This document shows positions 56,213 to 64,000 of a stretch of 64,000 bases of DNA, piece by piece; the first letter of the stretch is position 1, and each line of letters opens with the position of its first letter. The stretch comes from Brevundimonas sp. 357. Lineage in GTDB: Bacteria > Pseudomonadota > Alphaproteobacteria > Caulobacterales > Caulobacteraceae. The notes below the pieces were generated by a model. The model searched no databases, was not told the origin of the DNA, and saw only the letters and a list, made by a program, of their open reading frames with translations. The DNA is taken from assembly GCF_003938605.1 (NCBI RefSeq), contig NZ_RHWX01000001.1:248001-312000 (forward strand), in the 5' to 3' direction. The translations under genes and the position numbers were made by a program.

Positions 56213-57145
56213 TCAATCCCCCAGGCACCTCAGCGCCACTTCCAGATTGCGCAGGCCGTCTTCGCCGCTGACCGCCGCCGTCTCGCCGGTGCGGATGGCG
56301 TGGATGAAGGCCTCGTGCTCCTTCTTGAGCGGCTCGGCGGGCCAGGCGTTCAGCATCCGCGTCGAGTAGGAGCCGTCCGGCTGCTGGCCGAAGAATTCTG
56401 TCACCTGGCGGGTGATCAGGTCGGCGACGATGAAGCGGTTCTTGGTCGCCACCTGCAGGACGCGGGTCTTGTAGGGCGTGACCCAGTTGGTGGTGATGTG
56501 GGCGATCACCCCATTGTCCATACGGAACTGCAGCAGGGCCGAATCCTCGCGCGAGGCGTGGGTGTGGCCCAGCAGCGACTGGACCTCGGTCATCTCCGAC
56601 CCCGTCAGGTGGCGGATGATGTCGATGTCGTGCACCGCCAGGTCGATGACCACCCCGACCTCGCCCATGCGCGGCGGGAAGGGGCCGACGCGGGTGATCT
56701 GGATGGAGATAATCTCGTCGCCGTCGATGGCGCGCTTGACCGTCTCGACCGCCGGGTTGAAGCGCTCGACATGGCCGACCATCAGCACGCGGTTGTTGGT
56801 CTTGGCCGCGTCGATCATGGCCTGGGCGTCGGCGACCGTGGCCGCGATCGGCTTCTCGACCAGCACATGGACGCCCGCGTTCAGCAGGGCTACGCCCAGT
56901 TCGGCGTGATAACGGTTCGGCGTGGCGATGACGGCGGCGTCCAGTCCGGCGGCCACGAAAGCCTCGGCGGTCGTCACGGCGGTCGCCCCATAGGCGGCGG
57001 CCACGCCCTCGGCCGTCACGGCGTCGGGATCGAAGACGGTCGTCAGCTCGACGTCGCGCAATTCGGACAGGACGCGCGCATGGTTGCGGCCCATGACGCC
57101 GGCGCCGGCGACGCCGATCTTGAGGGGGGTCTGATGGAGGGTCAT
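56213..57145 (-). CDS. Gfo/Idh/MocA family oxidoreductase (sugar nucleotide dehydrogenase type)
   Basis: The 310-residue protein has a Rossmann start, IGVAGAGVMGRNHARVL, the EKP motif (VLVEKPIAATV) and GEVGVVIDLAVHDIDIIRHLTG. The catalytic His is in VHDIDI. This resembles WbpB-type NAD-dependent UDP-GlcNAcA oxidases, which work with the aminotransferase immediately upstream (five-base gap). Substrate is inferred from that context only. Confidence 0.85.
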   Translation of the reverse strand: MTLHQTPLKIGVAGAGVMGRNHARVLSELRDVELTTVFDPDAVTAEGVAAAYGATAVTTAEAFVAAGLDAAVIATPNRYHAELGVALLNAGVHVLVEKPIAATVADAQAMIDAAKTNNRVLMVGHVERFNPAVETVKRAIDGDEIISIQITRVGPFPPRMGEVGVVIDLAVHDIDIIRHLTGSEMTEVQSLLGHTHASREDSALLQFRMDNGVIAHITTNWVTPYKTRVLQVATKNRFIVADLITRQVTEFFGQQPDGSYSTRMLNAWPAEPLKKEHEAFIHAIRTGETAAVSGEDGLRNLEVALRCLGD

Positions 57146-57150
57146 GCGGA

Positions 57151-58311
57151 TCAGGCCTTGAAGCTGGCGACGGCGGCGATGATGCGGTCCTGGGTGTCCG
57201 CGTCCAGATCAGCGTGCATCGGCAGGCTGATCACCACATCCTTCAGCCGCTCGGTGACGGGCAGGCCGCCCGCGCCGCGCGGATAGTGCTCATAGGCGGG
57301 CTGAAGGTGCAGCGGGATCGGATAATAGACCGCCGTCGGCACGCCCTGATCCTTCAGATGCGCGGCCAGGGCGTCGCGGTCCGAATGCTCGACCGTGTAC
57401 TGCGCCCAGTTGGAGACATTGCCCGCCGGGACATCCGGAACCTTGGCGACGTGCGGGTGCAGGCCCTCGTTGTAGCGGGCGGCGGCGGCGTTGCGCCACT
57501 CGATCTCCTGCGCGAAGACCTTCAGCTTCTCGATCAGGACGGCGGCCTGGATGGTGTCCAGACGGCTGTTCAGGCCGATGCGCATGTTCAGATATTTGGG
57601 ATCGTGGTCGAAGGTCCGGTCCTTCAGATCCACCCCGACCGCCTTGCCGTGAACGCGGATGGAATCCATCAGCTGGGCCAGGTCGTCGTCATTGGTCAGC
57701 ACCGCCCCGCCGTCGCCGTAGCAGCCCAGCGGCTTGGCCGGGAAGAAGCTGGTGGTGGTCACATCGGCCCATTTCAGCGGGTGCGCGCCGTCGATGGTGC
57801 AGCCGAAACCCTGCGCCGAATCCGAGATCAGCTTCAGGCCATGTTTGTCGCAGATCGCCTTGAGCGCCGGATAGTCGGCAGGCTGGCCGAACAGGTCGAC
57901 GGCGATGACCACGCGCGGGGTCAGGCGGCCCTCGGCCTTGATCCCTTCGATGGCGCGCTCCAGCGCGGCCGGGTCCATGTTGTAGGTGTTTTCGTCCACG
58001 TCGACGAAGACCGGCTCGGCGTCGAACCAGGGCACCACCTCGGCCGTGGCGGCGAAGGTGAAGCTGGGCACGAAGACGGCGTCGCCGCGCCCGATCCCCC
58101 AGGCCATCAGCGGCAGGGCCAGGGCGTCGGTGCCGTTGGCGCAGCCCAGGGCGTGCTTGGCCTTGCCGAAGGCGGCCAGGTCGGCCTCGAACTGTCGCAC
58201 CTGCGGGCCCATGACCCAGGCGCCGCCGATGACGGCCTCCTGAACGGCGGCCTCGATCTTGCCGCCGAGGCGCAGACGCTGGGCCTGAAGGTCGATGAAG
58301 GGAATGGTCAT
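57151..58311 (-). CDS. DegT/DnrJ/EryC1/StrS sugar aminotransferase, WbpE-like
   Basis: The 386-residue PLP enzyme has IPFIDLQAQRLRL at the N-terminus, GCANGTDALALPLM, DSAQGFG and the PLP Lys in TSFFPAKPLGCYGDGGA. The C-terminal NSRLDTIQAAVLI and YYPIPLHLQPAY blocks are typical. Overall order follows WbpE, which makes 3-amino sugars from the product of WbpB. With the Gfo enzyme it likely makes an amino sugar for a surface polysaccharide. The ATG at 58311 begins the conserved N-terminus. Confidence 0.88.
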   Translation of the reverse strand: MTIPFIDLQAQRLRLGGKIEAAVQEAVIGGAWVMGPQVRQFEADLAAFGKAKHALGCANGTDALALPLMAWGIGRGDAVFVPSFTFAATAEVVPWFDAEPVFVDVDENTYNMDPAALERAIEGIKAEGRLTPRVVIAVDLFGQPADYPALKAICDKHGLKLISDSAQGFGCTIDGAHPLKWADVTTTSFFPAKPLGCYGDGGAVLTNDDDLAQLMDSIRVHGKAVGVDLKDRTFDHDPKYLNMRIGLNSRLDTIQAAVLIEKLKVFAQEIEWRNAAAARYNEGLHPHVAKVPDVPAGNVSNWAQYTVEHSDRDALAAHLKDQGVPTAVYYPIPLHLQPAYEHYPRGAGGLPVTERLKDVVISLPMHADLDADTQDRIIAAVASFKA

Positions 58312-58517
58312 TGCGATGTCGCTCTCTCGATGGGGCCGGCGCGGGCGGAAGTCCAAGGCTCCGGGGCGCGGACGCAAAGGCGGGTCGTCTGTGTCAGCCT
58401 GCGTCCTAGCAAAGCGGGGGGGTGCTGAACAAACCCCCCGGAGTCACTTCGCGTTGCCGGATGCAACGAAAACCATGGCTTGGCAAAATCCGCGACCCTG
58501 CCTAAGCCCGAACCATC
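58312..58517. other. divergent region of the sugar cluster
   Basis: A perfect G-run/C-run hairpin, CGGGGGG (58415-58421) and CCCCCCG (58434-58440), stands between the aminotransferase and epimerase genes. TTGGCA and TAAGCC, 17 bases apart, are at 58479-58507; this is a weak promoter candidate for the rightward genes. Confidence 0.4.
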
Positions 58518-59624
58518 ATGATCTTGTCAAACGCACAAATCCGGGTCCGCGACTGGCTGTTTCGCCAAGCCCTGCCGCTGTGGGCGACCGCTGGCGCCGA
58601 CTCCGAAGGGCGTTTCTATGAGAAACTGGATTTCGACGGTCGGCCCATCACCGGCTTGCCGCGGCGCACACGCGTCCAGGCGCGACAGGTCTATGTCTTC
58701 GCCGAAGCGGCTTCGCTCGGCTGGATAGAAGGCGAGGCTTTGGCGCGGCGCGGGCTCGAGGTTCTGATCCGCGACAATCAGCGCGACGACGGCTTGTGGG
58801 TCCGCACGACCAACGATGCAGGAGCCGTTCTGGACCCGACGCCGGACCTCTATGACCTGGCCTTCGTCCTGTTCGGGCTAGCGGCCGCCCACCGGGTGCT
58901 AAAGGACGAACGCGCCCTGCCCTTGGCCCTGGCGACCCTGGCGGCGATGGAAGCCGGCATGGCCGATTCCCTTCATGGCGGCTGGCACGAGGCCTTGCCG
59001 CCGAGCCTGCCCCGACGCCAGAATCCGCATATGCACCTGCTGGAGGCCCTGTTGTTCTGGCAGGCTGCGGCGCCGCATCCCGCCTGGGACAACGCTGCGC
59101 GACGCATCCTGGACCTGTTCGCCACGCGTTTCTTCGACGCCCGCTTCGGCGTCCTCGGCGAGTATTTCGCCGCCGACTGGTCCATCGCCCCCGACGCCTT
59201 GGGCGAGGTGGCCGAGCCAGGCCACCACATGGAATGGGTCTGGTTGCTGGATCAGGCCCGTCGTCTGGGCCTGCCCGGGCACTCCGACAAGGCCGATGTC
59301 CTGTTCCGCGTCGCCCTGGAGCGGGGCTTCGACGCCGAGGGGCACGCCCTGCGCGAGATCGGACGGGAGAAGGGTCTTCTGGACGCCGGCCGCCGCCTGT
59401 GGTGCCAGACCGAGACCCTGCGCGCCTTGCGGCTGCGCGGCGAGATGGAACGCGCTGACGCCCTGCTGAACGGCATCTTCGCCACCTATCTGGCCACGAC
59501 CACGCCCGGTCTGTGGGTCGACACCTACGACGCTGACGGACGCTCTCAGGACGCGGCCGTTCCAGCCTCGACCTTCTATCACCTGATGACGGCCTTTTCG
59601 GCCTTGCTGACGGAAACTGCATGA
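58518..59624 (+). CDS. AGE family epimerase/isomerase
   Basis: The 368-residue (alpha/alpha)6-barrel protein belongs to the N-acylglucosamine 2-epimerase/mannose isomerase group. Active-site blocks are RQVYVFAEAASLGW, RQNPHMHLLEALLFW, PGHHMEWVWLLDQARRLG with the catalytic His, and CQTETLRALRL. It could isomerise mannose, GlcNAc/ManNAc or a phosphate form. The next gene overlaps it by four bases. Confidence 0.9.
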   Translation: MILSNAQIRVRDWLFRQALPLWATAGADSEGRFYEKLDFDGRPITGLPRRTRVQARQVYVFAEAASLGWIEGEALARRGLEVLIRDNQRDDGLWVRTTNDAGAVLDPTPDLYDLAFVLFGLAAAHRVLKDERALPLALATLAAMEAGMADSLHGGWHEALPPSLPRRQNPHMHLLEALLFWQAAAPHPAWDNAARRILDLFATRFFDARFGVLGEYFAADWSIAPDALGEVAEPGHHMEWVWLLDQARRLGLPGHSDKADVLFRVALERGFDAEGHALREIGREKGLLDAGRRLWCQTETLRALRLRGEMERADALLNGIFATYLATTTPGLWVDTYDADGRSQDAAVPASTFYHLMTAFSALLTETA

Positions 59625-60130
59625 CCCAGCGCCCGGCCGCTTTTCTCGACCGCGACGGCGTGTTGATCGTCGACAGCGGCTTTCCTCACCGGCCCGACCA
59701 GCTGGTGCTGATCCCCGGCGCGGCCGAGGCGGTGAAGCGGCTGAACGAGGCGGGCTATGTCACCGTCATCGTCACCAATCAGTCGGGCGTGGCGCGCGGC
59801 ATGTTCAGCGAAGAAACCATGCACGACTTCAACCGCCTGCTGGTCGCGCAGCTGGCCGACGGCGGGGGACGCATCGACGCCGTCTACGCCTGTCCTTTCC
59901 ATGCCGAGGCGGCGGACGAACGCTATCGCCACCCCGACCACCCCGACCGCAAACCCAATCCCGGCATGTTGTTGAGGGCCGCCGCCGAGCACGACCTCGA
60001 CCTCTCCCGCTCGCTGATGATCGGCGATCAATCGTCGGACATGGAAGCGGCGCGGCGCGCAGGCGTGGCGGGCCATCGCTTCATCGACGGCGATCTCGAT
60101 CAATTCGTCCGCAATCTGCTTCCCGGCTGA
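59621..60130 (+). CDS. HAD-IIIA phosphatase, heptose bisphosphate phosphatase (GmhB)-like
   Basis: The 169-residue protein has DRDGVL with both HAD Asp residues, TNQSGVARG, KPNPGM and IGDQSSDM. GmhB removes the 7-phosphate from manno-heptose bisphosphate. The family zinc loop needs Cys-x-His and later Cys-x-Cys. Here CPFH is present but the second half is HPDHPDRKPNP with no Cys, so zinc binding is altered or lost. It is translationally coupled to the epimerase gene. Confidence 0.82.
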   Translation: MTQRPAAFLDRDGVLIVDSGFPHRPDQLVLIPGAAEAVKRLNEAGYVTVIVTNQSGVARGMFSEETMHDFNRLLVAQLADGGGRIDAVYACPFHAEAADERYRHPDHPDRKPNPGMLLRAAAEHDLDLSRSLMIGDQSSDMEAARRAGVAGHRFIDGDLDQFVRNLLPG

Positions 60131-60192
60131 TCGCTATTCTGCATTTGATGAATTAACATCGCTGGAACGGAACTGCTGTTCGGAGACGATCC

Positions 60193-61086
60193 ATGCCGAT
60201 GACCACCCCGCTGGCCGACCGCCATGTCGAGCGGCGCTGGACCTCGCCGGACGGCCTCAGCCTCTACGCCCGCGACTACGCCCCGGCCGAGGGTCCGGCG
60301 CGCCTGCCGGTCATCGCCATCCACGGCCTGACGCGCAACAGCGCCGATTTCGGCGTCATCGCCGGCCTGATCGCCCACAGCGGCCGCCGCGTCCTGGCCG
60401 TCGACGTGCGCGGGCGCGGACGCTCGGACCGGGCGCCCGATCCCATGACCTATACGCCGGATGTCTATGCGAAGGATGTCGTGGCCCTGATGGAGCAGGC
60501 CGGGATCGAGAAGGCGGTCTTCCTCGGCACCTCCATGGGCGGGCTTATCACCCTGGCGCTGACAGCCATCAAGCCCAAGGCCATCGCCGCCGCCATCCTC
60601 AACGACGTCGGCCCCGAGGTCGCGGCCGAGGGCCTGGCCCGCATCGCCGCCTATACCGGCCAGCCGGTCATAATCGAAAGCTGGGACGACGCGACCGCCT
60701 ACGCTCGGCGCATCAATGAGGCGGCCTTCCCTCACTATACGGACGCCGACTGGGCCGCCTTCGCCCGCCGCGTATTCCGCGAGCGGACCGAAGGAGCGCC
60801 CGTGCTGGACTATGACCCCGACATCGCAGCGCCGATCAAGGCGGCGGGGTCCAAGGCGCTGGTTCCCAACCTGTGGCCCTCGTTCTGGGCGCTGGCGCGC
60901 AAGAAGCCGACCCTGCTGGTGCGCGGCGGAACCTCGGACCTGCTCAGTTCCGCCATCGCCGACAAGATGAAGAAGGCGGCGCCCGCCATGGCCTATGCCG
61001 AGGTTCCCGGCGTCGGCCACGCCCCCATGCTGGATGAGCCCGAAGCGCGCGCCGCCATCTTCGAGTTTCTGGCGGAAGTGGGCTGA
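60193..61086 (+). CDS. alpha/beta hydrolase
   Basis: The 297-residue alpha/beta-fold enzyme has the oxyanion HGLTRN, the nucleophile elbow GTSMGG with Ser, and the catalytic His in VPGVGHAPMLDEPEA. The closest pattern is haloalkane dehalogenase/epoxide hydrolase-like or lactonase-type esterases, but the substrate is open. A purine-rich GGAGACGAT precedes the ATG at 60193; the ATG two codons in is also possible. Confidence 0.9.
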   Translation: MPMTTPLADRHVERRWTSPDGLSLYARDYAPAEGPARLPVIAIHGLTRNSADFGVIAGLIAHSGRRVLAVDVRGRGRSDRAPDPMTYTPDVYAKDVVALMEQAGIEKAVFLGTSMGGLITLALTAIKPKAIAAAILNDVGPEVAAEGLARIAAYTGQPVIIESWDDATAYARRINEAAFPHYTDADWAAFARRVFRERTEGAPVLDYDPDIAAPIKAAGSKALVPNLWPSFWALARKKPTLLVRGGTSDLLSSAIADKMKKAAPAMAYAEVPGVGHAPMLDEPEARAAIFEFLAEVG

Positions 61087-61136
61087 GGCAGCCTGCCGGG
61101 CCTCCCGCAGCACGAGGCCAGGTCGACCAGCGACAT

Positions 61137-61169
61137 GGGCCTCAAGTAGCGCGAAGCGCGGTAGGCCCC
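61137..61169. repeat. palindromic element, family copy
   Basis: The reverse complement reads GGCCTACCG, a CGCGC-TTC-GCGCG-type stem, and TACTTGAGGCCC. It lies 5 bases after the PhnA-domain stop, in the gap from the alpha/beta hydrolase gene. Confidence 0.75.
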
Positions 61170-61174
61170 CTAAA

Positions 61175-61399
61175 TTATGCCTTCTTCACGAACTCCGTGC
61201 GCAGAACCAGGCCGCGCACCTTCTCGACGTTGGCCTCGATCTCGTCGGGGTCGCCGGTCAGGCGGATGTTCTTGACCAGGGTTCCGCGCTTCAGCGTCAC
61301 CCCGCCCGAGCCCTTGACCTTCAGATCCTTGATCAGGGTCACGCTGTCGCCGTCCGACAGGAGGTTGCCGTTGGAGTCCTTGGTGACGTCGTCGCTCAT
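61175..61399 (-). CDS. PhnA-domain protein (YjdM-like)
   Basis: The 74-residue protein is the C-terminal PhnA domain only: KDSNGNLLSDGDSVTLIKDLKVKGSG, LKRGTLVKNIRL and VEKVRGLVLRTEFVKK. The N-terminal zinc ribbon of E. coli YjdM is absent. Phosphonate use is not supported for the family. It sits between an upstream DUF4168 gene and a family palindromic element. Confidence 0.9.
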   Translation of the reverse strand: MSDDVTKDSNGNLLSDGDSVTLIKDLKVKGSGGVTLKRGTLVKNIRLTGDPDEIEANVEKVRGLVLRTEFVKKA

Positions 61400-61418
61400 G
61401 ATCAGTCCTGTCTGAAAT

Positions 61419-61450
61419 GGAAGAAGGGCCGCCGCATCAGCGACGACCCT
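61419..61450 (-). terminator. hairpin after the DUF4168 gene
   Basis: On the leftward strand GGGTCGTCGC pairs with GCGGCGGCCC (two G-U pairs) across TGAT and runs into TTCTTCC. It separates the DUF4168 gene from the PhnA-domain gene. Confidence 0.6.
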
Positions 61451-61462
61451 CGTTCAGATGGC

Positions 61463-62068
61463 CTATTCGCCCTGACGCGCCTGGGCAAGCGCGATGCGCG
61501 CCTGAAGGTGCTCGTCCTGAGCCGTGGCGGCGGAAATGGCGTTGAAGCGCTCGATCTCAAGGCCCGAGTTCTGGATGGCGGCGGCCATCTGGGCTTGCTG
61601 TTCGGCGTTCGGTTGGGCGCCGTTCAGGGCGCGGGCGATGCCCGAGATCTCGCCCATGGCGGCGGCGAACTGACCGGCTTCGGCGTCGGTGACGCCGGCC
61701 CCGACCGAGCCGGGCGCGGACGGCGTCGCGCCCGCCACCGCCGCGCGGGCCTGCAGCATCGGATCAGCCGAAACGGCGGCCGAAATGGCGTTGAACCGCT
61801 CGACGGCCAGGCCCGAGTTCTGCACGGCGCCGGCCATCTGGGCCTGCTGCTCCTCGGTGAGCGTTCCGTTCTGGACGGAGGCGGCCACGCTCTGGACGGT
61901 CTTCATGGCGGCGGCGAACTGGGCCAGTTCGGCGTCGGTCGGTTCGCCGGCTGCGGCTGGCGCGGCGGCGGGCGCCGGTTCAGCGGCGTCCTGCGCCAGG
62001 GCGGGCGCGGCGGTCAGGAACAGGGCGGCCAGAACGGCGGTCGGGGCGGCGGCCGTTGCAAAACGCAT
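61463..62068 (-). CDS. exported protein with two DUF4168 domains
   Basis: The 201-residue protein starts with a Sec signal (MRFATAAAPTAVLAALFLTAAPALA, cleavage near 25), an Ala/Pro linker, and then two DUF4168 units (about 42-112 and 125-195). Each unit has DAE-x-x-QFAAAM, EEQQAQMA or AEQQAQMA, and VQNSGL/IQNSGL followed by ERFNAISAA. The internal duplication is clear. The family is periplasmic and of unknown function. Confidence 0.88.
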   Translation of the reverse strand: MRFATAAAPTAVLAALFLTAAPALAQDAAEPAPAAAPAAAGEPTDAELAQFAAAMKTVQSVAASVQNGTLTEEQQAQMAGAVQNSGLAVERFNAISAAVSADPMLQARAAVAGATPSAPGSVGAGVTDAEAGQFAAAMGEISGIARALNGAQPNAEQQAQMAAAIQNSGLEIERFNAISAATAQDEHLQARIALAQARQGE

Positions 62069-62239
62069 GGCGTATCCTTCTTCAGCCCCGAACGCTCAGC
62101 CCAAGGCTGACCCGGACAGATCCGGGCTCTCCCGCACGACCGGGTGTGTCAGGCTCACAGAGGGCGGGGAGAAGAAAACGCTAACCCGCGCCGCGCGGGC
62201 GGGTAAACCCCAGGCGGGTCGTTTCAACCCCCGCGCGCA

Positions 62240-64000
62240 TCAGTCCGGCGTATTGGCGTCCAGCTCGTCCAGCCACACCCGCGCCGAGGAATCCGACGGC
62301 GCCCGCCAGTCGCCGCGCGGCGACAGCGACCCGCCCGTCACCACCTTCGGCCCGTTCGGCACGGCCGAGCGTTTGAACTGGCTGGTCTGGAAGAAGCGGA
62401 TCAGGAACTTCCGCAGCCACCCCTTGATGGTCGGCAGGTCATAGGCGACGCGCTCGCCCTGCGGCAGGCCGACCGGCCAGGCGCCCGTCGCCGCATCGCC
62501 CCAGGCCTGATGCGCCAGATAGGCGACCTTGGACGGCTTCAGGCCGAACCGGCTGATGTAGAACAGGAAGAAGTCGTTCAGCGCATAGGGGCCGACGATG
62601 CTCTGCGTCGACTGGATCGCCCCGTCGGCGCCCGCCGGCACCAGCTCGGGCGAGATCTCGGTGGCCAGGATGGCGTGCAGCGTCGGCGTCGCCGCCTCGC
62701 CCACCAGACCGCGCTCGGCCACCCAGCGGATCAGGTGCTGGATCAGGGTCTTCGCCACCCCGCCGTTGACGTTGTAGTGGCTCATGTGGTCGCCGACGCC
62801 ATAGGTGCACCAGCCCAGGGCCAGTTCCGACAGGTCGCCGGTGCCCAGCACGAAGCCGTGGTTCTGATTGGCCAGACGGAACAGATAGTCGGTGCGCAGG
62901 CCCGCCTGCACGTTCTCAAAGGTGATGTCGTGCACCGGCTCACCGTCCGCGAAGGCGTGGCCGATGTCGCGCAGCATCTGTTCGGCGGCGGGGCGAATGT
63001 CGATCTCGGCCCCCGTCACCCCCAGCGCCTTCATCAGCGCCCAGGCGTTGGACTTGGTGCCGTCCGAGGTGGCGAAGCCCGGCATGGTGAAGGCCAGGAT
63101 GCCGGTGCGCGGCAGCTCCAGTCGATCAAAGGCGCAACAGGCCACCAGCAGGGCTTGGGTCGAATCCAGCCCGCCCGAGACGCCGATCACCAGCGTCTTC
63201 GACCCTGTCGCCGTCATCCGCCGCATCAGGCCCTGAACCTGAATATTGAAGGCCTCGAAGCAGTCCTGATCCAGACGCGCGGCGTCGTCCGGCACGAAGG
63301 GGAAGCGGTCCAGCGGACGGATCAGGGCGTCGGTCGTCGCTACGCTGCGCGTCTTGAAGTGGATCGGAGTCGGACGCTCCACGGCCTCGCGACGGGCGCA
63401 GTCGGCGAAGGTGCCGTTGCGCAGACGATCCAGACCGATGCGGTCCACATCCACGTCGGCGACCGTCAGATGACTGTGCAGGGCGAAGCGCTCCCCCTCG
63501 GCCAGCCTCGCGCCCAGCTCATGGATGGTCGCCTGCCCGTCCCAGGCCAGGTCGGTTGTGCTTTCGCCCCAGCCCGAGGCGGCGAAGACATAGGCCGAGA
63601 GCGTGCGCGCCGACTGGCTGGCGCACAGCAGGGCGCGTTCATCCGCCTTGCCGATGACGATATTGGACGCCGACAGGTTGCACAGGATACGGGCGCCTGA
63701 CAGGGCCAGCCGCGTCGAAGGCGGCAGCGGCGCCCAGAAGTCCTCGCAGATTTCAACGCCGAAGACGAAACCAGAAAAGTCTTCAGCCCCGAACAGCAGG
63801 TCCGGAGCCATGGGAACCCACTGCCCCGCCAGCGGCACGTAAGTCGGGCCCGCGCCGATGTCTTGGGCCGAGGCGAACCAGCGTTTCTCATAATATTCGC
63901 GGTAGTTGGGCAGATAGGTTTTCGGAACAACCCCAAGAACCTTGGCGTTCGCTACGACTACGGCGCAGTTATAGAGACTGTCGCCGCTACGGATCGGGGC
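62240..64000 (-). CDS. nadE: glutamine-dependent NAD+ synthetase, N-terminus beyond the window
   Basis: At least 586 residues are visible; the gene is open to the window edge. The N-terminal glutaminase (nitrilase-like) part has [19 protein letters not shown] with the catalytic Lys and GVEICEDFW with the catalytic Cys. The C-terminal synthetase has the pyrophosphatase P-loop [13 protein letters not shown] and [17 protein letters not shown]. Full-length relatives of this long type have about 680 residues. It converts deamido-NAD to NAD with glutamine as nitrogen donor. Confidence 0.95.
   Translation of the reverse strand, partial: APIRSGDSLYNCAVVVANAKVLGVVPKTYLPNYREYYEKRWFASAQDIGAGPTYVPLAGQWVPMAPDLLFGAEDFSGFVFGVEICEDFWAPLPPSTRLALSGARILCNLSASNIVIGKADERALLCASQSARTLSAYVFAASGWGESTTDLAWDGQATIHELGARLAEGERFALHSHLTVADVDVDRIGLDRLRNGTFADCARREAVERPTPIHFKTRSVATTDALIRPLDRFPFVPDDAARLDQDCFEAFNIQVQGLMRRMTATGSKTLVIGVSGGLDSTQALLVACCAFDRLELPRTGILAFTMPGFATSDGTKSNAWALMKALGVTGAEIDIRPAAEQMLRDIGHAFADGEPVHDITFENVQAGLRTDYLFRLANQNHGFVLGTGDLSELALGWCTYGVGDHMSHYNVNGGVAKTLIQHLIRWVAERGLVGEAATPTLHAILATEISPELVPAGADGAIQSTQSIVGPYALNDFFLFYISRFGLKPSKVAYLAHQAWGDAATGAWPVGLPQGERVAYDLPTIKGWLRKFLIRFFQTSQFKRSAVPNGPKVVTGGSLSPRGDWRAPSDSSARVWLDELDANTPD

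Overview
The window is 64 kb of GC-rich chromosome from an alphaproteobacterium of the Caulobacterales. A Brevundimonas-like genome fits best. The support is the mmcB gene, GTTC-N7-GTTC SOS boxes, the dnaK-dnaJ-dapB, hrcA-grpE and rimP-nusA-ylxR-infB gene orders, DUF2794 and DUF1674 proteins, and very high GC at third codon positions. Genes are densely packed. There is no prophage, insertion sequence, CRISPR array, rRNA or recognisable tRNA. Both ends cut a gene: sdhC on the left and a glutamine-dependent NAD synthetase on the right.

Layout: 1-3.2 kb sdhCDAB; 3.3-4.5 kb ferredoxin and a glycerate-kinase-like protein; 4.5-6.9 kb mmcB with an SOS box, a GNAT enzyme, thpR and a Bax-inhibitor-1 protein; 7-10 kb DUF2794, fabI, a BenE transporter and a YegP-like protein; 10-13.5 kb a leftward ffh-rpsP-rimM-GST set; 13.8-20 kb ppc, corA and an M3 peptidase lipoprotein; 20-24 kb murI, a toxin-domain-like lipoprotein, coaBC, dut and a BLUF photoreceptor; 24-28 kb dapB-dnaJ-dnaK; 28-33.5 kb alkB, a dienelactone hydrolase, grpE-hrcA-GNAT, rph and a small lipoprotein; 33.6-45.5 kb the long leftward transcription/translation set rimP-nusA-ylxR-infB-(two exported proteins)-rbfA-truB-rpsO-pnp; 45.6-50.5 kb trmB, htpX, sdhAF4, a low-complexity exported protein, pyrF and marC; 50.5-56 kb an SDR/Rrf2 pair, a phosphotransferase, glpK, a threonine dehydratase and a MaoC hydratase; 56-60 kb a sugar-modification group; 60-64 kb an alpha/beta hydrolase, a PhnA-domain protein, a DUF4168 protein and nadE.

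The less expected signals are mostly between genes. A family of short palindromic elements sits just after genes at about ten places, with compensatory changes in its hairpin, and one copy lies in frame inside glpK, adding about 17 residues. A 15/16 match to the ParB site parS lies downstream of the low-complexity protein gene and suggests an origin-proximal location. Two perfect SOS boxes occur, one at mmcB and one between a toxin-domain-like lipoprotein and coaBC-dut. A strong intrinsic terminator ends just before the rimP start and may attenuate the nusA-infB operon. Two copies of a TGACG-N4-CGTCA inverted repeat precede coaBC and the BLUF gene.
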